DNA from: Nocardioides sp. W7
GTDB taxonomy: Bacteria > Actinomycetota > Actinomycetes > Propionibacteriales > Nocardioidaceae
DNA length: 64,000 nucleotides
Assembly: GCF_022919075.1 (NCBI RefSeq)
Contig: NZ_CP095078.1
Location: 3,472,001 to 3,536,000 of the forward strand
Direction: 5' to 3'
The position numbers were made by a program, and so were the translations under genes. The number at the start of each line of letters is the position of its first letter. The first letter of the stretch is position 1. Shown one piece after another: positions 8,596 to 17,879 of this stretch. The notes below the pieces were generated by a model, which saw only the letters and a list, made by a program, of their open reading frames with translations, searched no databases and was not told the DNA's origin.

Positions 8596-9248
8596 GCGTC
8601 CGCGGGCCCGCCGGGCGGTCGTCCACCACCTGGCGGGTCCTCGCGGCCGGGCTTGCGCTGGCCGGTGCGGTGAGCATGGTCATCTGGGCCGACCGGTCGT
8701 CCGACCCGGACACGGATCCGGACGCGGACCAGGGCTCCGTGAGCACACCCGCGGTCGCCGCCCCGGCGCCGGTCGACAGCGCTCCGGTGGTTGCTCCGGC
8801 CCCGGTGCGGGTCACGATCCCCGACATCGACGTCAGCTCGGCGCTGGTGCGACTGGGCCTGCAGGACAGTGGCGAGGTCGAGGTTCCCCAGGAACCGCAG
8901 GATGCGGGCTGGTACCGGCTCGGCACCCGTCCGGGCGCGGTCGGGTCGGCCGTCATCCTCGGCCACGTCGACTCCGTGGACGGCCCGGCCGTGTTCTTCC
9001 GGCTCAAGCAGCTGAGCCGGGGCGCCCGGATCGAGGTGGCCCTGGAGGACGGCACCACCGCCACGTTCGCCGTCCGGTCGGTGCGGACGTACGCGAACGA
9101 GGACTTCCCGGCCCAGCGCGTCTACACCTCGCACGGCCGCCGCGAGCTGAACCTGATCACCTGCGGCGGCGCGTACGACGCGAGCCGCGGTGGCTACCAG
9201 GCCAACGTCGTCGTCAACGCCCACTGGGTCGCCGGCGCCCGCACCTAG
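8592..9248 (+). CDS. Class F sortase
   Basis: 218 residues: an N-terminal membrane helix (14-33), an Asp/Pro/Ala-rich linker to about 70, and a class F sortase domain. The catalytic set is His125 (ILGHVDS), Cys191 (LITCGG) and Arg199, as in sortases that transpeptidate LPxTG-like signals. It overlaps the DUF3494 gene by 4 bp, so the two are translationally coupled and the DUF3494 protein is the obvious candidate substrate. Class F sortases are typical of actinobacteria and usually act as housekeeping-like or single-substrate enzymes. The substrate motif here would be non-canonical. Confidence 0.88.
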   Translation: MSVRGPAGRSSTTWRVLAAGLALAGAVSMVIWADRSSDPDTDPDADQGSVSTPAVAAPAPVDSAPVVAPAPVRVTIPDIDVSSALVRLGLQDSGEVEVPQEPQDAGWYRLGTRPGAVGSAVILGHVDSVDGPAVFFRLKQLSRGARIEVALEDGTTATFAVRSVRTYANEDFPAQRVYTSHGRRELNLITCGGAYDASRGGYQANVVVNAHWVAGART

Positions 9249-9263
9249 GGACGCCGGCGTCCC
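9248..9263. terminator. Bidirectional palindrome between convergent genes
   Basis: GGGACGCCGGCGTCCC, a perfect 16-bp palindrome filling the gap between the sortase stop and the M14 peptidase stop. It could form a 6-bp stem with a 4-base loop on either strand; no U-tract. Confidence 0.45.
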
Positions 9264-12200
9264 TCAGTCGAGCAGGTGGTCCAGGGCCCTCCCCATCACC
9301 TCGTTGCGGGCCGCCGGCGTCGCGATCCCCTCGAACCCGAAGCCCATCAGCAGCGAGTCGGGCGTCGTGATCGCGGCTCCGACCGGGAAGCCGCTGGCGT
9401 CGGTGGCGATCCAGTCGTTGGCGTTCGGAGCGCTGCCGGCAGGTGCGCCCGGCGTGGCCCAGCCGTCCAGGCCGGTCTCGAACGACGTGGTCGTCCCATC
9501 CGGATACGTCACGTCGTCGACGAAGGCACCGAGGTTCTGGGTGCCCCAGTCGCTGGCGTAGGTGATGGACAGCTCCACCTCCGACCCTGCCCACGCGGCG
9601 AGGTCGACGCTCCAGTTCTGCCAGCCCGCGGAGTTGCCGGATGCCGCGTGCCAGACGCCCGTCGTACCGGTGGGGGTGCAGGTCTCGGTCGCCTCGTCGA
9701 AGGTCTGGTAGTGGTCGAGCTGCGGGTGCAGCTCGCGCCAGCCCGCGGCACAGCTGTCGCCGGTCTCCTGGGTGGTGTGCCCGTTGGCGTCGGGCAGCGT
9801 CGTCCAGTCGTCGCCGCCGGGCGTGCGGGCCTCGACGAACGCGAAGTCCCAGGCGCCCTCGGTGTCGAAGGAGGTCCAGAAGTCCAGCGAGCCGCCGCCG
9901 GCCGGCACGGTCACCGTCCGGGTGAGCCGCTTGTACGACACGTCGGCGATCTGGCTGTACACGAACTGCTCGCCGGTGTGCGGCTCGAAGGGCCCGCCCG
10001 GCTTGCTCCACCGCGCCGACGGCCAGCTCTCGAACTGCGGGAACTCCTCCTTCGGCAGGATGCCGCTGGTCGCGATGAACGACGACGTGGCGTCCTGGTT
10101 GTCGGCCGAATCGGGTCCGTTCATCGACCAGGCGAGGTCCGTGAACGGGGTGTCGAGGCCGGCGACGTCGTGCACGTTGCCCTCCTCGTCCAACCCGTCG
10201 CCCGGGATGGCGAGGTAGCCGCCGAACCAGTACTGCAGCACGTCGTTGGTGCCGTCACCCGAGCCGCGCAGCTGCAGGCACCGCCGCGGATCGACATCGG
10301 CCGGCAGCGGCGCGCAGGCGATCGTCCCCTGCGGGTCGTAGAGCTGGGTGCCGAGGTTCCCGGTGAACTGCTCGCCGGCCTGGTTGCCGGTGTACATCAC
10401 CTTGCCGCCCTCGTTCATGAAGGCGCGGAACTCCAGCATCTGGTCGAGCGCGAGCCGGTCCACGTTGCCGGCGCCACGGCCCGCGGTGCGGGTCACGACG
10501 TCGTCGCCGGTGTACCAGATCGCCGCGTCGTAGTGGCTCAGCACGCCCAGGGCGTCGGGGGCCACGCGGCCCTGCGCGTCCACGTCGTACACGTCGGCCT
10601 GCTGGCCGTTCGCTGCCAGGGCGTCGAGGTAGTAGTCCAGGTAGTGCGGACCGGGGGTCTGCACGGGGGAGGCGCCCGTGTAGTCCTCGGCGGCCACCAC
10701 GAGCACGCGCTTCTTGGACTCGGACACTGCCCGGTAGGTGAAGGACGGGCTGCGCTTCCCGCGCGCCTCGAACCATACCTTGACCGAATCGCCGGGCTTG
10801 GTGCCCCGGACGGTGCCGCGGACCTGGTGGTAGTGGGTCGAGGTCATGCCGAAACGTTCGCCGCCGTCCCACTCACGGGTGCGGGAGGAGTGGGTACGAC
10901 CGCCGTTGACCCTCCACTTCGCCGTCACCCGGCCCAGGCTGCGCTTGGCCAGTACGGCGACCGGCTGGGGGTCGCCGTACGACTTGGCGAAGCTCAGCTG
11001 GACGGCCGGGAGGCCGGCCTTGTAGGCGTCGTCGCTGTCGAGGTAGAAGGGCTTGGTCTCGATGCCGACCGTCGACTTCGGGTCGTCGGGGTCCTTCGCC
11101 GAGGCGGCCACGGAGCGGGCGAAGGGCAGGTTGCGCTCGAACTCCTCCTGGACCAGCGCCTCGTCGTCGGGGAAGACGAAGCCGCAGGTCGGGCAGCCGG
11201 GGGAGAGCTCGGGCGTCCACGCGAGGGTGCCGGTGGCCTCCTGGGCGTAGCCGTCGATCTCGCCGTTGGTGACGTAGAGGACGTCGGACGAGAGGCCGGG
11301 GTGGAAGTCCTCGATGGCCGGGTTGTCGAGGTTGCCGGAGAGCGCGTAATAGATCGGGTCGTCCGCGGTCGGGGTACCGATCTGCCAGCCGTCGTTGTAG
11401 AGCAGCCAGCGGCCGTTGGAGTGGTAGTTGACCATGAACTCGGCGCGGGCCCGCTTGAACAGCCGCATCGCCGCCCGGGTCTCCGGCTCTGAGGCCGCCG
11501 ACGGGCCGCGATAGGTGTCGCTCGACGGGATGGGGGAGGAGCCCTCGTTGTCGTAGCCCCAGTGAGAGGGGAAGTTGCGGTTCGGGTCGACGCCGTCGCC
11601 GACCTGGGTGACCCCGTCGCCGTTGTTGTCTCGCAGGTTCTTCCGCCACAGCCGCTCGTGGTCGAACGTGTACTGGTAGCCGTCGGGATTGAGCACGGGC
11701 ACGAACCACAGCTCGGTGTGGCTCAGCAGCCTCCGCACCTTGCGGTCGCCGGACCGCCAGCCGTCGAGGTAGTCGTTCATCAGCCGCCGGGTGACCTCGG
11801 TCGCGATCCACTCGCGGGCGTGCTGGGTGGCGCTGTAGATCACCGCGGGGCGGGCCCCGTCCCGCTTGCGCCGCGCGCCGTCGGTCACCTTGAGGGCGAG
11901 GATCTCGCGGCCCTGGTAGGTGGTGCCGAGCTTGACGAGCTTCGCGACGCGGGGGTTGCGCCTGGCGGCCCGGACCAGCTGGTCGCGGATGCCGCCGGGC
12001 TCGTCGTACGACCGCCACACGTTGTAGCCGTTGACCGCCTGGGCGGCGGCGAACTGCCGGACCGTCTGACCGCCCTTGACCTTGGTCAGGCGCAGGTCGA
12101 TGCCCTGCCCGCTCAGGTCCTCCGCCTCCTGGGCGGTCAGGACCAGCTCGACCTGCGAGGTCTCACCGGTCGGGTGCGCCTCGGTGAGGTCGTAGCCCTG

Positions 12201-12371
12201 CTGGGCCAGGCTGCCGAGCTGGTCGGCCGTCACCTGCCGGGCGGTGTACGCGTCCAGCCGCTGATCGCTGGCCGCGGCCGTCGCTGCGGCGGTAGCCGAG
12301 GGAGGCGCCAGGCCGACCCCGAGGGCGGCGACGACCGCCGCTGCAATGAGACAGGACGCGAGTCGACGCAT
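9264..12371 (-). CDS. Secreted M14 zinc carboxypeptidase with large C-terminal extension
   Basis: 1035 residues. Signal peptide 1-34. The M14 catalytic domain spans roughly 110-460: zinc ligands His184 and Glu187 in TQHAREW and His317 in NYHSNG, substrate-binding DPNRNF (262-267), and a candidate catalytic Glu388 in TLAWTPELSP. The remaining roughly 500 residues carry a ThuA/flavodoxin-like segment (VLVVAAEDYTG, MYTGNQAGEQF) and a jelly-roll-like part resembling the C-terminus of immune inhibitor A proteases (LDFWTSFDTEGAWDFAFVEA). It probably trims extracellular peptides. ATG 12371 follows CGGGAGGTCCTC; a longer frame to 12485 is not supported. Transcribed alone between the PPTase gene and the convergent sortase gene. 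Confidence 0.88.
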   Translation of the reverse strand: MRRLASCLIAAAVVAALGVGLAPPSATAAATAAASDQRLDAYTARQVTADQLGSLAQQGYDLTEAHPTGETSQVELVLTAQEAEDLSGQGIDLRLTKVKGGQTVRQFAAAQAVNGYNVWRSYDEPGGIRDQLVRAARRNPRVAKLVKLGTTYQGREILALKVTDGARRKRDGARPAVIYSATQHAREWIATEVTRRLMNDYLDGWRSGDRKVRRLLSHTELWFVPVLNPDGYQYTFDHERLWRKNLRDNNGDGVTQVGDGVDPNRNFPSHWGYDNEGSSPIPSSDTYRGPSAASEPETRAAMRLFKRARAEFMVNYHSNGRWLLYNDGWQIGTPTADDPIYYALSGNLDNPAIEDFHPGLSSDVLYVTNGEIDGYAQEATGTLAWTPELSPGCPTCGFVFPDDEALVQEEFERNLPFARSVAASAKDPDDPKSTVGIETKPFYLDSDDAYKAGLPAVQLSFAKSYGDPQPVAVLAKRSLGRVTAKWRVNGGRTHSSRTREWDGGERFGMTSTHYHQVRGTVRGTKPGDSVKVWFEARGKRSPSFTYRAVSESKKRVLVVAAEDYTGASPVQTPGPHYLDYYLDALAANGQQADVYDVDAQGRVAPDALGVLSHYDAAIWYTGDDVVTRTAGRGAGNVDRLALDQMLEFRAFMNEGGKVMYTGNQAGEQFTGNLGTQLYDPQGTIACAPLPADVDPRRCLQLRGSGDGTNDVLQYWFGGYLAIPGDGLDEEGNVHDVAGLDTPFTDLAWSMNGPDSADNQDATSSFIATSGILPKEEFPQFESWPSARWSKPGGPFEPHTGEQFVYSQIADVSYKRLTRTVTVPAGGGSLDFWTSFDTEGAWDFAFVEARTPGGDDWTTLPDANGHTTQETGDSCAAGWRELHPQLDHYQTFDEATETCTPTGTTGVWHAASGNSAGWQNWSVDLAAWAGSEVELSITYASDWGTQNLGAFVDDVTYPDGTTTSFETGLDGWATPGAPAGSAPNANDWIATDASGFPVGAAITTPDSLLMGFGFEGIATPAARNEVMGRALDHLLD

Positions 12372-12460
12372 GAGGACCTCCCGAGTGGATGTGACCCACG
12401 ACACAATGCCACCGCCGGGGCGGGGCCGGGAAGAGCACAAATGCGGTATCTGGCGCCGGG

Positions 12461-13084
12461 TCAGACGCGGCCCGTGGTGCTCCATGCGGCCACGGCGTCG
12501 TGCGGTCCGGGGTCGAGGGCGACCAGGTACCTGCCCCGGACCGGACGGCCCGAGAACGACGGGGTGACGTCGACGCCGGCGGTCTGGTCGAGGGTCAGGT
12601 CGCCCAGCTTGACCAGCACCTCCTTACGGACCCACAGCTCGGCGAAGGCGCGCGGACGATCGGCCTGGTCGTCCAGCCAGACCCGCTCGCCGGCGGCGAG
12701 CGCGCCGAGCGGCAGCGCGCCGGTGCGCAGTGCGGCCAGGGACTCGAGGTCGACGGCGCACGGATCATCGTCGACGATGGCGGCGACCAGGCCGGCGGAG
12801 TGTGACCAGGCGACGTGCACGTCCAGGCCGACCACCACCGGGCGGCCGTGCGGACCTGCGCAGCGGGCGCAGGTCTGGGAGAACCGCACGTCGTCCGGCT
12901 CGGCGCCGGTGTGGTGCGCGACCAGCGCTCGCGCCAGCACCCGGCTCGCCAGGTAGTCGCGCCGGTCCTCGGGACGGTGGAGGCGGTCGGCGCGGGCTCG
13001 CTCCTCGGGGGTGGTCGCGACCGGGCCGGCCGCGAGGACGTCGACCGACGTCGCGATCAGCGCGTGTCGGTGGACCGGTCCCAT
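12461..13084 (-). CDS. 4'-phosphopantetheinyl transferase for the siderophore synthetase
   Basis: 207 residues, Sfp/EntD-type. The Mg-binding CAVDLE (109-114) and WVRKEVLVK (151-159) correspond to the conserved (G/A)VD-E and W..KEA..K motifs; a CARCAGPHGRP segment lies before them. It transfers phosphopantetheine from CoA to the carrier-protein Ser of the aryl carrier protein and NRPS encoded upstream. The assigned ATG at 13084 overlaps the NRPS end by 28 bp, so it is the last gene of the operon. Start uncertain within the overlap. Confidence 0.85.
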   Translation of the reverse strand: MGPVHRHALIATSVDVLAAGPVATTPEERARADRLHRPEDRRDYLASRVLARALVAHHTGAEPDDVRFSQTCARCAGPHGRPVVVGLDVHVAWSHSAGLVAAIVDDDPCAVDLESLAALRTGALPLGALAAGERVWLDDQADRPRAFAELWVRKEVLVKLGDLTLDQTAGVDVTPSFSGRPVRGRYLVALDPGPHDAVAAWSTTGRV

Positions 13085-16000
13085 AGGTCCATGCTCTCGC
13101 GGAGGGCCCGGGCCACCTCGCCGACCAGCGGCTCGCGGACCAGGTCGGGGTGGGTCCCGGGCAGCACGCGCACGTCCAGCGTGCCCTTCACGTACGGCGC
13201 CCAGCCCTGGACGTCGAGCCAGGTTTCGCTGCGCGGGGCGCCGGCGACGAAGGCCAGCACGTCGCCGGCCAGCACGCCGTGCTCGGAGGTGCGCACCAGG
13301 GTGGCACTCGTCACGACGTTGCGCATCGTGGCCTCGACGACCTCGCCCGGCAGTGCCGCGAACGCACTGCCCTCCTCGGCCAGCAGGGTCGCCACCCGGG
13401 TGCGGTCGAGCAGCTCGTCGGCGGTGACCCGGTGCTCGGCGCCCGCCATCCGCAGCAGGGCCCGCAGCGTCTCGGCCTCGTCCGGCACCGGCAGCGAGCG
13501 CCACTGGTCGCTCGGGTAGGAGTCCATCAGGGCGACGACCCCGACGTGCTGCCCCTCCTCGGACGCCATCGCCGCGACGGTGTGGGCCGCCATCCCGCCG
13601 ATCGACCAGCCGACGAGGTGGAACGCGCCGTCACCGACGACCTCGCGGATCAGGGCGAGCTGGGCGCGCGCGAGGTCGCGCAGGTCGGCGGGCGGCGGCG
13701 CGGTCGAGCCGTCGAGTCCCTCGGCCTGGAGCGCGTGCACGGGCCGATCGGGGGAGAGGTGCGGCAGCAGCGCCGAGTAGCACCAGCCGAGACCGCCGGC
13801 CGGCGGCAGCGCGAAGAGCGGCGGCCGACCGGGGCCGGGGCGCAGGGTGAGCACGGGGTCCGTGTCGCGACCCCTGGAGTGCGTGCCCGAGCGTCGCGCG
13901 CGGACCAGCGCGGCCAGGGAGCGCGCGGTCGGAGCCGCGAAGACGTCCGCGAGCCGGAGCGGCACGCCGACGAGCGGCTCGAGCCGGGCCACGAGGCGCA
14001 GCACGAGCAGTGAGTGCGCGCCGAGGGTGAACACGTCGTCGTCGAGCCCGGCCGGGAGCCCGAGGAGGTCGGAGAGACACGCCACCACGTGCTGCTCGAC
14101 GAGGTCGCCGGGCACGCTGGTCCGCGGCGTCGCGGTGGGGGACGGGCGCAGCGCCTCGAGCGCCCGCCGGTCGACCTTGCCGCTGCCGCCCAGCGGGAGC
14201 TCGGCGATCTCGTGCACCACGCTCGGGACCAGGTACGCCGGCAGTCGCGTACGGGTCGCCTCCCGCAGAGCATCGGTGTCGAGCCTGGCTCCCGGGCGCG
14301 GCACCACGAACGCCTCGAGCCGCACGTCGTCGCCGACCGTGACGGCGAGCGCCGTGGCGGAGAGGACCCCCGGGTCGAGGGCGAGGGCGGCCTCGACCTC
14401 GCCGGGCTCGACCCGCTGGCCGCGGATCTTCACCTGCTGGTCGCGGCGGCCCTCGTAGAGCAGCGCCCCGTCGGAGCGCCAGCGGGCGAGGTCGCCGGTG
14501 CGGTACATCCGCTCGCCGGGGTGGAACGGGTCGGGCCCGAACACCTCTGCCGTGAGGTCCGGCCGGCCGGCGTACCCCTCGGCGAGCTGGACCCCGGCGA
14601 GGTGCAGGTGGCCGACGACTCCGACGGGCACCGGGGCGTCGTCCTCGTCGAGCACGTAGCAGCGGGTGCCGGGCGTGGGCCGGCCGATCGGCACGACCTC
14701 GTCGTCCACGGACGTCTCCCAGGCGGTCACGTCGACCGCGGCCTCGGTCGGCCCGTAGAGGTTGGCCGGGGTGACCCCGAACGCCGCCCCCGACCGGACG
14801 ACGAGATCGTGGGTCAGCGCCTCACCGCTGCACACCAGGTGGCGCACGCGCCGCGGGTGCCCCGCGAGCCGCCGTACCGAGGTGTCGTCGTCGAGGAAGG
14901 CCCGCAGCATCGACGGCACGAAGTGCAGGACGTCGACCCTCTCGTCGACGATCAGGTCGGCCAGGTAGCGGGGGTCGCGGTGCCCTCCGGGCTCGGCGAC
15001 CACGATCCGGGCGCCCACCTGGAGCGGCCAGAACAGCTCCCACACCGACACGTCGAAGGTCGTCGGGGTCTTGTGCAGCACGGTGTCGCCGCCGCCGACG
15101 GGGTAGCGGTCCTGCATCCAGCGCAGCCGGTTGTCGATCGCGCGGTGCGTCACGACGACGCCCTTGGGACGGCCGGTCGAGCCGGACGTGAAGAGCACGT
15201 ACGCGGGGTCGTCGAGCGCCGGCGGCCCGCCGGGAAGTGGCCGGTGCGCGGAGTCCGGAGCCACGTCCTCGGCCCGGTGCGCGGCGAGCAGCTCGGGTGT
15301 CAGTACGACGACCGCACCGGCGTCCGCGACCAGGTCGGTCACTCGCTGCTCGGGAGTCTCGGGGTCGATCGGCACGTAGGCGGCCCCGACCCGGTGGGCG
15401 GCCGAGATCGCGGCGAACAGGTCCAGGCTTCGGGGGAGCGCGACGCCGACGTGGCGCCTCGGCCCGGCACCGGCGGCCAGCAGCAGCGGCACGAGCCGGT
15501 CCGCCTCGCGGTCGAGGTCGGCGTAGGTCCACGTGCCCTCGGGGGCGCTGAGCGCCACCGCGTCGGGCGTGCGGTCACGCTGCTCGGCGAACGCCTCGGG
15601 CAGGGTGCGGGCCCGCCCCGACGGCGGAGCCGACGCGTTGAAGCCGTGGACGACGAGCGCGTGCTCCTCGTCGTCGAGCAGCGGCAGGTCGGCCACGAGC
15701 GTCGACGAGTCGGCCGCGGCGAAGGTGCGGGTCCAGGTGAGGAGCCGGCGCGCGGTGGTCGCGACGACGTCGGCGTCGTACAGGCGGGGGTTCGCGTCCA
15801 CCTCGAGCCACACCGGACGACCCCGGCCGGGCATCCCGCGCACGGTCCAGGTGATGTCCTCGACGGGACCCGGGACCAGGTTGGCCACGGCGCCGGTGAC
15901 GCCGCCGCCCAGGTCGAGGACGGTGTCGAAGGGCATCAGGTTGACCTGCGGCCCGAAGAGCTGGGTCGGCTCACCCGGCCGGGACCGGAGCGTCCGGGCC

Positions 16001-16962
16001 AGGTCCTCCTGGCGCACGTGGGCGCCGACGCGCAGGTCGGCCAGGCCGTCGCGCACCTGGGCGACGGTCTCGGCGATCGTCAGCCCGCGCGCACCGACCT
16101 GCAGGGGAAGGACGTTCATCGCCGTGCAGACCGTGCTCGCGGTGAGGTGGCTCCCGGTGCCGACCGTGAAGCGGTTCATCAGGGGTACGCCGATCCGCAC
16201 CGCCTCGGGGCGCGACGGACAGAGCCGGGCGAGGTACGCCGCCAACGCCGCCTGCAGGACGTCCGTCCACGCCCCGCCACCGCGTCGGCCGGCCCCGACC
16301 CACGCCGCCTGGACGTCGTCGGGCACGGCGAGCCGGTGGCGCAGCGGGACCGGTGCGGGATCGGCGACGGCGCCGGCGAGGGAGGTGAGGCTGGTCATCG
16401 CGGCGAGCCGGGCGTCCCACACGGCGGGGTCGACCGGGCGGGCGAGATCCTCGCCGACCAGGTCCGCCAGCCGGGGCGGGGAGACCGGTTTCGGGGTGCC
16501 ACGCAGGTGCTCGGCCACCCGGCGGGCGAGCATCAGGAAGCCGAACCCGTCGGTGACGACGTGGTGGGCGGCGTGGAACCACCAGCTCGTCCCCTGGTCA
16601 GCGACGTGCAGGACCGCCGACCGGACCACGTCTCCGGCGTCGAGCTCCATGGGCTGGGCGATCCGTCGCCTCATCCAGGCCTCCGCCTCCGCGGCGTCCG
16701 CGACGGCGACCTCCTCGGTCACCGACGGCGACCCGGACAGGACCTGTTGCACGGGACCGTCGGGGGAGGACCGCAGGCGCACGCGCAGCTGCTCGTGCTC
16801 GGCGTACGTCGCCCGCAGGGCGTCGGCGACGGCCCGGGCGTCCAGGCGGCCGGAGGCGCGGACCACCTCGGCGCTCGTGCACGCGGGACTGCCCGGGTCG
16901 AGCTCGTGGGCGAAGAACAGTCCGCGCTGGGCGGAGGTGAGCGGGAGCCAGCGGTCGGTCAC
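13057..16962 (-). CDS. entF: Serine-activating NRPS, C-A-T-TE (EntF-like enterobactin synthetase)
   Basis: 1301 residues. Condensation domain 1-430 with HHVVTDG (133-139). Adenylation domain 445-940 with FTSGSTGRPKG (589-599), NLYGPTE (732-738) and TGDLARW (820-826). The carrier domain has LGAHSLL (979-985, phosphopantetheine Ser982). Thioesterase 1040-1300 has GWSIGG (Ser1118), MDSYP and GTHPDL. Reading the ten specificity positions (635, 636, 639, 678, 708, 710, 733, 741, 742, 927) gives DVWHVSLVDK, differing from the E. coli EntF serine code only at one position. With the DHB genes upstream, the product should be a (2,3-DHB-Ser)n ester, probably the cyclic trimer. GTG 16962 overlaps the previous stop by 4 bp. 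No MbtH-like gene is nearby. Confidence 0.92.
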   Translation of the reverse strand: MTDRWLPLTSAQRGLFFAHELDPGSPACTSAEVVRASGRLDARAVADALRATYAEHEQLRVRLRSSPDGPVQQVLSGSPSVTEEVAVADAAEAEAWMRRRIAQPMELDAGDVVRSAVLHVADQGTSWWFHAAHHVVTDGFGFLMLARRVAEHLRGTPKPVSPPRLADLVGEDLARPVDPAVWDARLAAMTSLTSLAGAVADPAPVPLRHRLAVPDDVQAAWVGAGRRGGGAWTDVLQAALAAYLARLCPSRPEAVRIGVPLMNRFTVGTGSHLTASTVCTAMNVLPLQVGARGLTIAETVAQVRDGLADLRVGAHVRQEDLARTLRSRPGEPTQLFGPQVNLMPFDTVLDLGGGVTGAVANLVPGPVEDITWTVRGMPGRGRPVWLEVDANPRLYDADVVATTARRLLTWTRTFAAADSSTLVADLPLLDDEEHALVVHGFNASAPPSGRARTLPEAFAEQRDRTPDAVALSAPEGTWTYADLDREADRLVPLLLAAGAGPRRHVGVALPRSLDLFAAISAAHRVGAAYVPIDPETPEQRVTDLVADAGAVVVLTPELLAAHRAEDVAPDSAHRPLPGGPPALDDPAYVLFTSGSTGRPKGVVVTHRAIDNRLRWMQDRYPVGGGDTVLHKTPTTFDVSVWELFWPLQVGARIVVAEPGGHRDPRYLADLIVDERVDVLHFVPSMLRAFLDDDTSVRRLAGHPRRVRHLVCSGEALTHDLVVRSGAAFGVTPANLYGPTEAAVDVTAWETSVDDEVVPIGRPTPGTRCYVLDEDDAPVPVGVVGHLHLAGVQLAEGYAGRPDLTAEVFGPDPFHPGERMYRTGDLARWRSDGALLYEGRRDQQVKIRGQRVEPGEVEAALALDPGVLSATALAVTVGDDVRLEAFVVPRPGARLDTDALREATRTRLPAYLVPSVVHEIAELPLGGSGKVDRRALEALRPSPTATPRTSVPGDLVEQHVVACLSDLLGLPAGLDDDVFTLGAHSLLVLRLVARLEPLVGVPLRLADVFAAPTARSLAALVRARRSGTHSRGRDTDPVLTLRPGPGRPPLFALPPAGGLGWCYSALLPHLSPDRPVHALQAEGLDGSTAPPPADLRDLARAQLALIREVVGDGAFHLVGWSIGGMAAHTVAAMASEEGQHVGVVALMDSYPSDQWRSLPVPDEAETLRALLRMAGAEHRVTADELLDRTRVATLLAEEGSAFAALPGEVVEATMRNVVTSATLVRTSEHGVLAGDVLAFVAGAPRSETWLDVQGWAPYVKGTLDVRVLPGTHPDLVREPLVGEVARALRESMDLWDRSTDTR

Positions 16963-17846
16963 GCGAGCACGGACATCCGGTCGAGCAGGAAGCCGACCGT
17001 GCCGTCGGCGGCGAGCTCGCCGAAGTCGACGTCGATCCCGTGGTCGGCGAGCTCGTCGAGCAAGGTGAAGCACCGCAGCGAGTCGAGCCCGGACTCGAAG
17101 AGGTTGCTCGACGGGTCGGCGACCAGCGCGAGCCCGACGGCCGGGTCGCCGAGCAGATCGGCCAGGCGCGGGGCCAGCCACGCCTCGGGGGAGCCCAGGG
17201 CCGGCGGAGCGATGGCGACACCCAGCCCCTCGAGCAGCCGGTCGACCGAGGTGACGACGCCGCCGGTACTGGCGACCTGGTCGAGCGCGCGGTCGTGCTC
17301 GATCGCGCCGAAGTCGGCCACGGCGTCCTCCGGAACGAACGGCTCGATGTCGCGCATCAGCGCGTCCAGCGCCGTCGCCTGCACCCCGATGTGCGCGTAG
17401 ATGCCGGTGACGACGAGCTGGTCGCGACCCTCGGCGGCGAGCCACTCCTCCAGCGGGCTGCGCACGAACGCGCTGTAGCGGTGCTTGACGAGGACCTGCT
17501 CGCCGGCCAGCGGTCGAAGCGGGTCGATGATGTCGACGTCGGCCGCCGACGCCCCGATCCCCGGCCCCCACAGCCCGGTCAGCAGACCGCGCGACGCCGG
17601 ATCCTGGGCACCGGGCTGGGCGGTGAAGACCACCGGTACGCCGACCCGCCGGGCCTGCTCGAGGAGCCGGGCCGTGCCGTCCACGGCCTCGACGTACGCC
17701 GGGCAGTCGGCGGCGTACGGACGCACGAAGTAGCGCTGCATGTCGTGCACGAGCAGCACGGCGCGCGCGGGGTCGATCTGCCAGGGTGCGCGGTTGACGC
17801 GCTGTCGTAGCGGGCGTTCGTAGCTGATGGCGTGGGGGAGCGGCAT
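16959..17846 (-). CDS. dhbB: Isochorismatase fused to aryl carrier protein
   Basis: 295 residues. Residues 1-205 are an isochorismatase: LLVHDMQRYFV (Asp35), VKHRYSAF, and VTGIYAHIGV, where Gly replaces the nucleophilic Cys of ordinary cysteine hydrolases, as in EntB. It converts isochorismate to 2,3-dihydro-2,3-dihydroxybenzoate and pyruvate. Residues 215-295 are an aryl carrier domain with NLFESGLDSLRC, whose Ser receives phosphopantetheine and then carries 2,3-dihydroxybenzoate to the NRPS condensation domain. CGGAG lies upstream of ATG 17846. Third-from-last gene of the operon; 33 bp separate it from the ligase gene. Confidence 0.95.
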   Translation of the reverse strand: MPLPHAISYERPLRQRVNRAPWQIDPARAVLLVHDMQRYFVRPYAADCPAYVEAVDGTARLLEQARRVGVPVVFTAQPGAQDPASRGLLTGLWGPGIGASAADVDIIDPLRPLAGEQVLVKHRYSAFVRSPLEEWLAAEGRDQLVVTGIYAHIGVQATALDALMRDIEPFVPEDAVADFGAIEHDRALDQVASTGGVVTSVDRLLEGLGVAIAPPALGSPEAWLAPRLADLLGDPAVGLALVADPSSNLFESGLDSLRCFTLLDELADHGIDVDFGELAADGTVGFLLDRMSVLA

Positions 17847-17879
17847 CGTCGGACTCCGTTCGGTGAAGGTCAGTGGGGG

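Noticed and set aside
14014..17400. 1128-residue open frame on the plus strand opposite the NRPS
   Set aside because: Antisense shadow with no recognisable domain; the minus-strand NRPS motifs are complete.
16963..17571. Longer N-terminus for the NRPS frame
   Set aside because: It overlaps the isochorismatase/aryl carrier gene in another frame, and GTG 16962 gives a natural condensation-domain start with a GTGA overlap.
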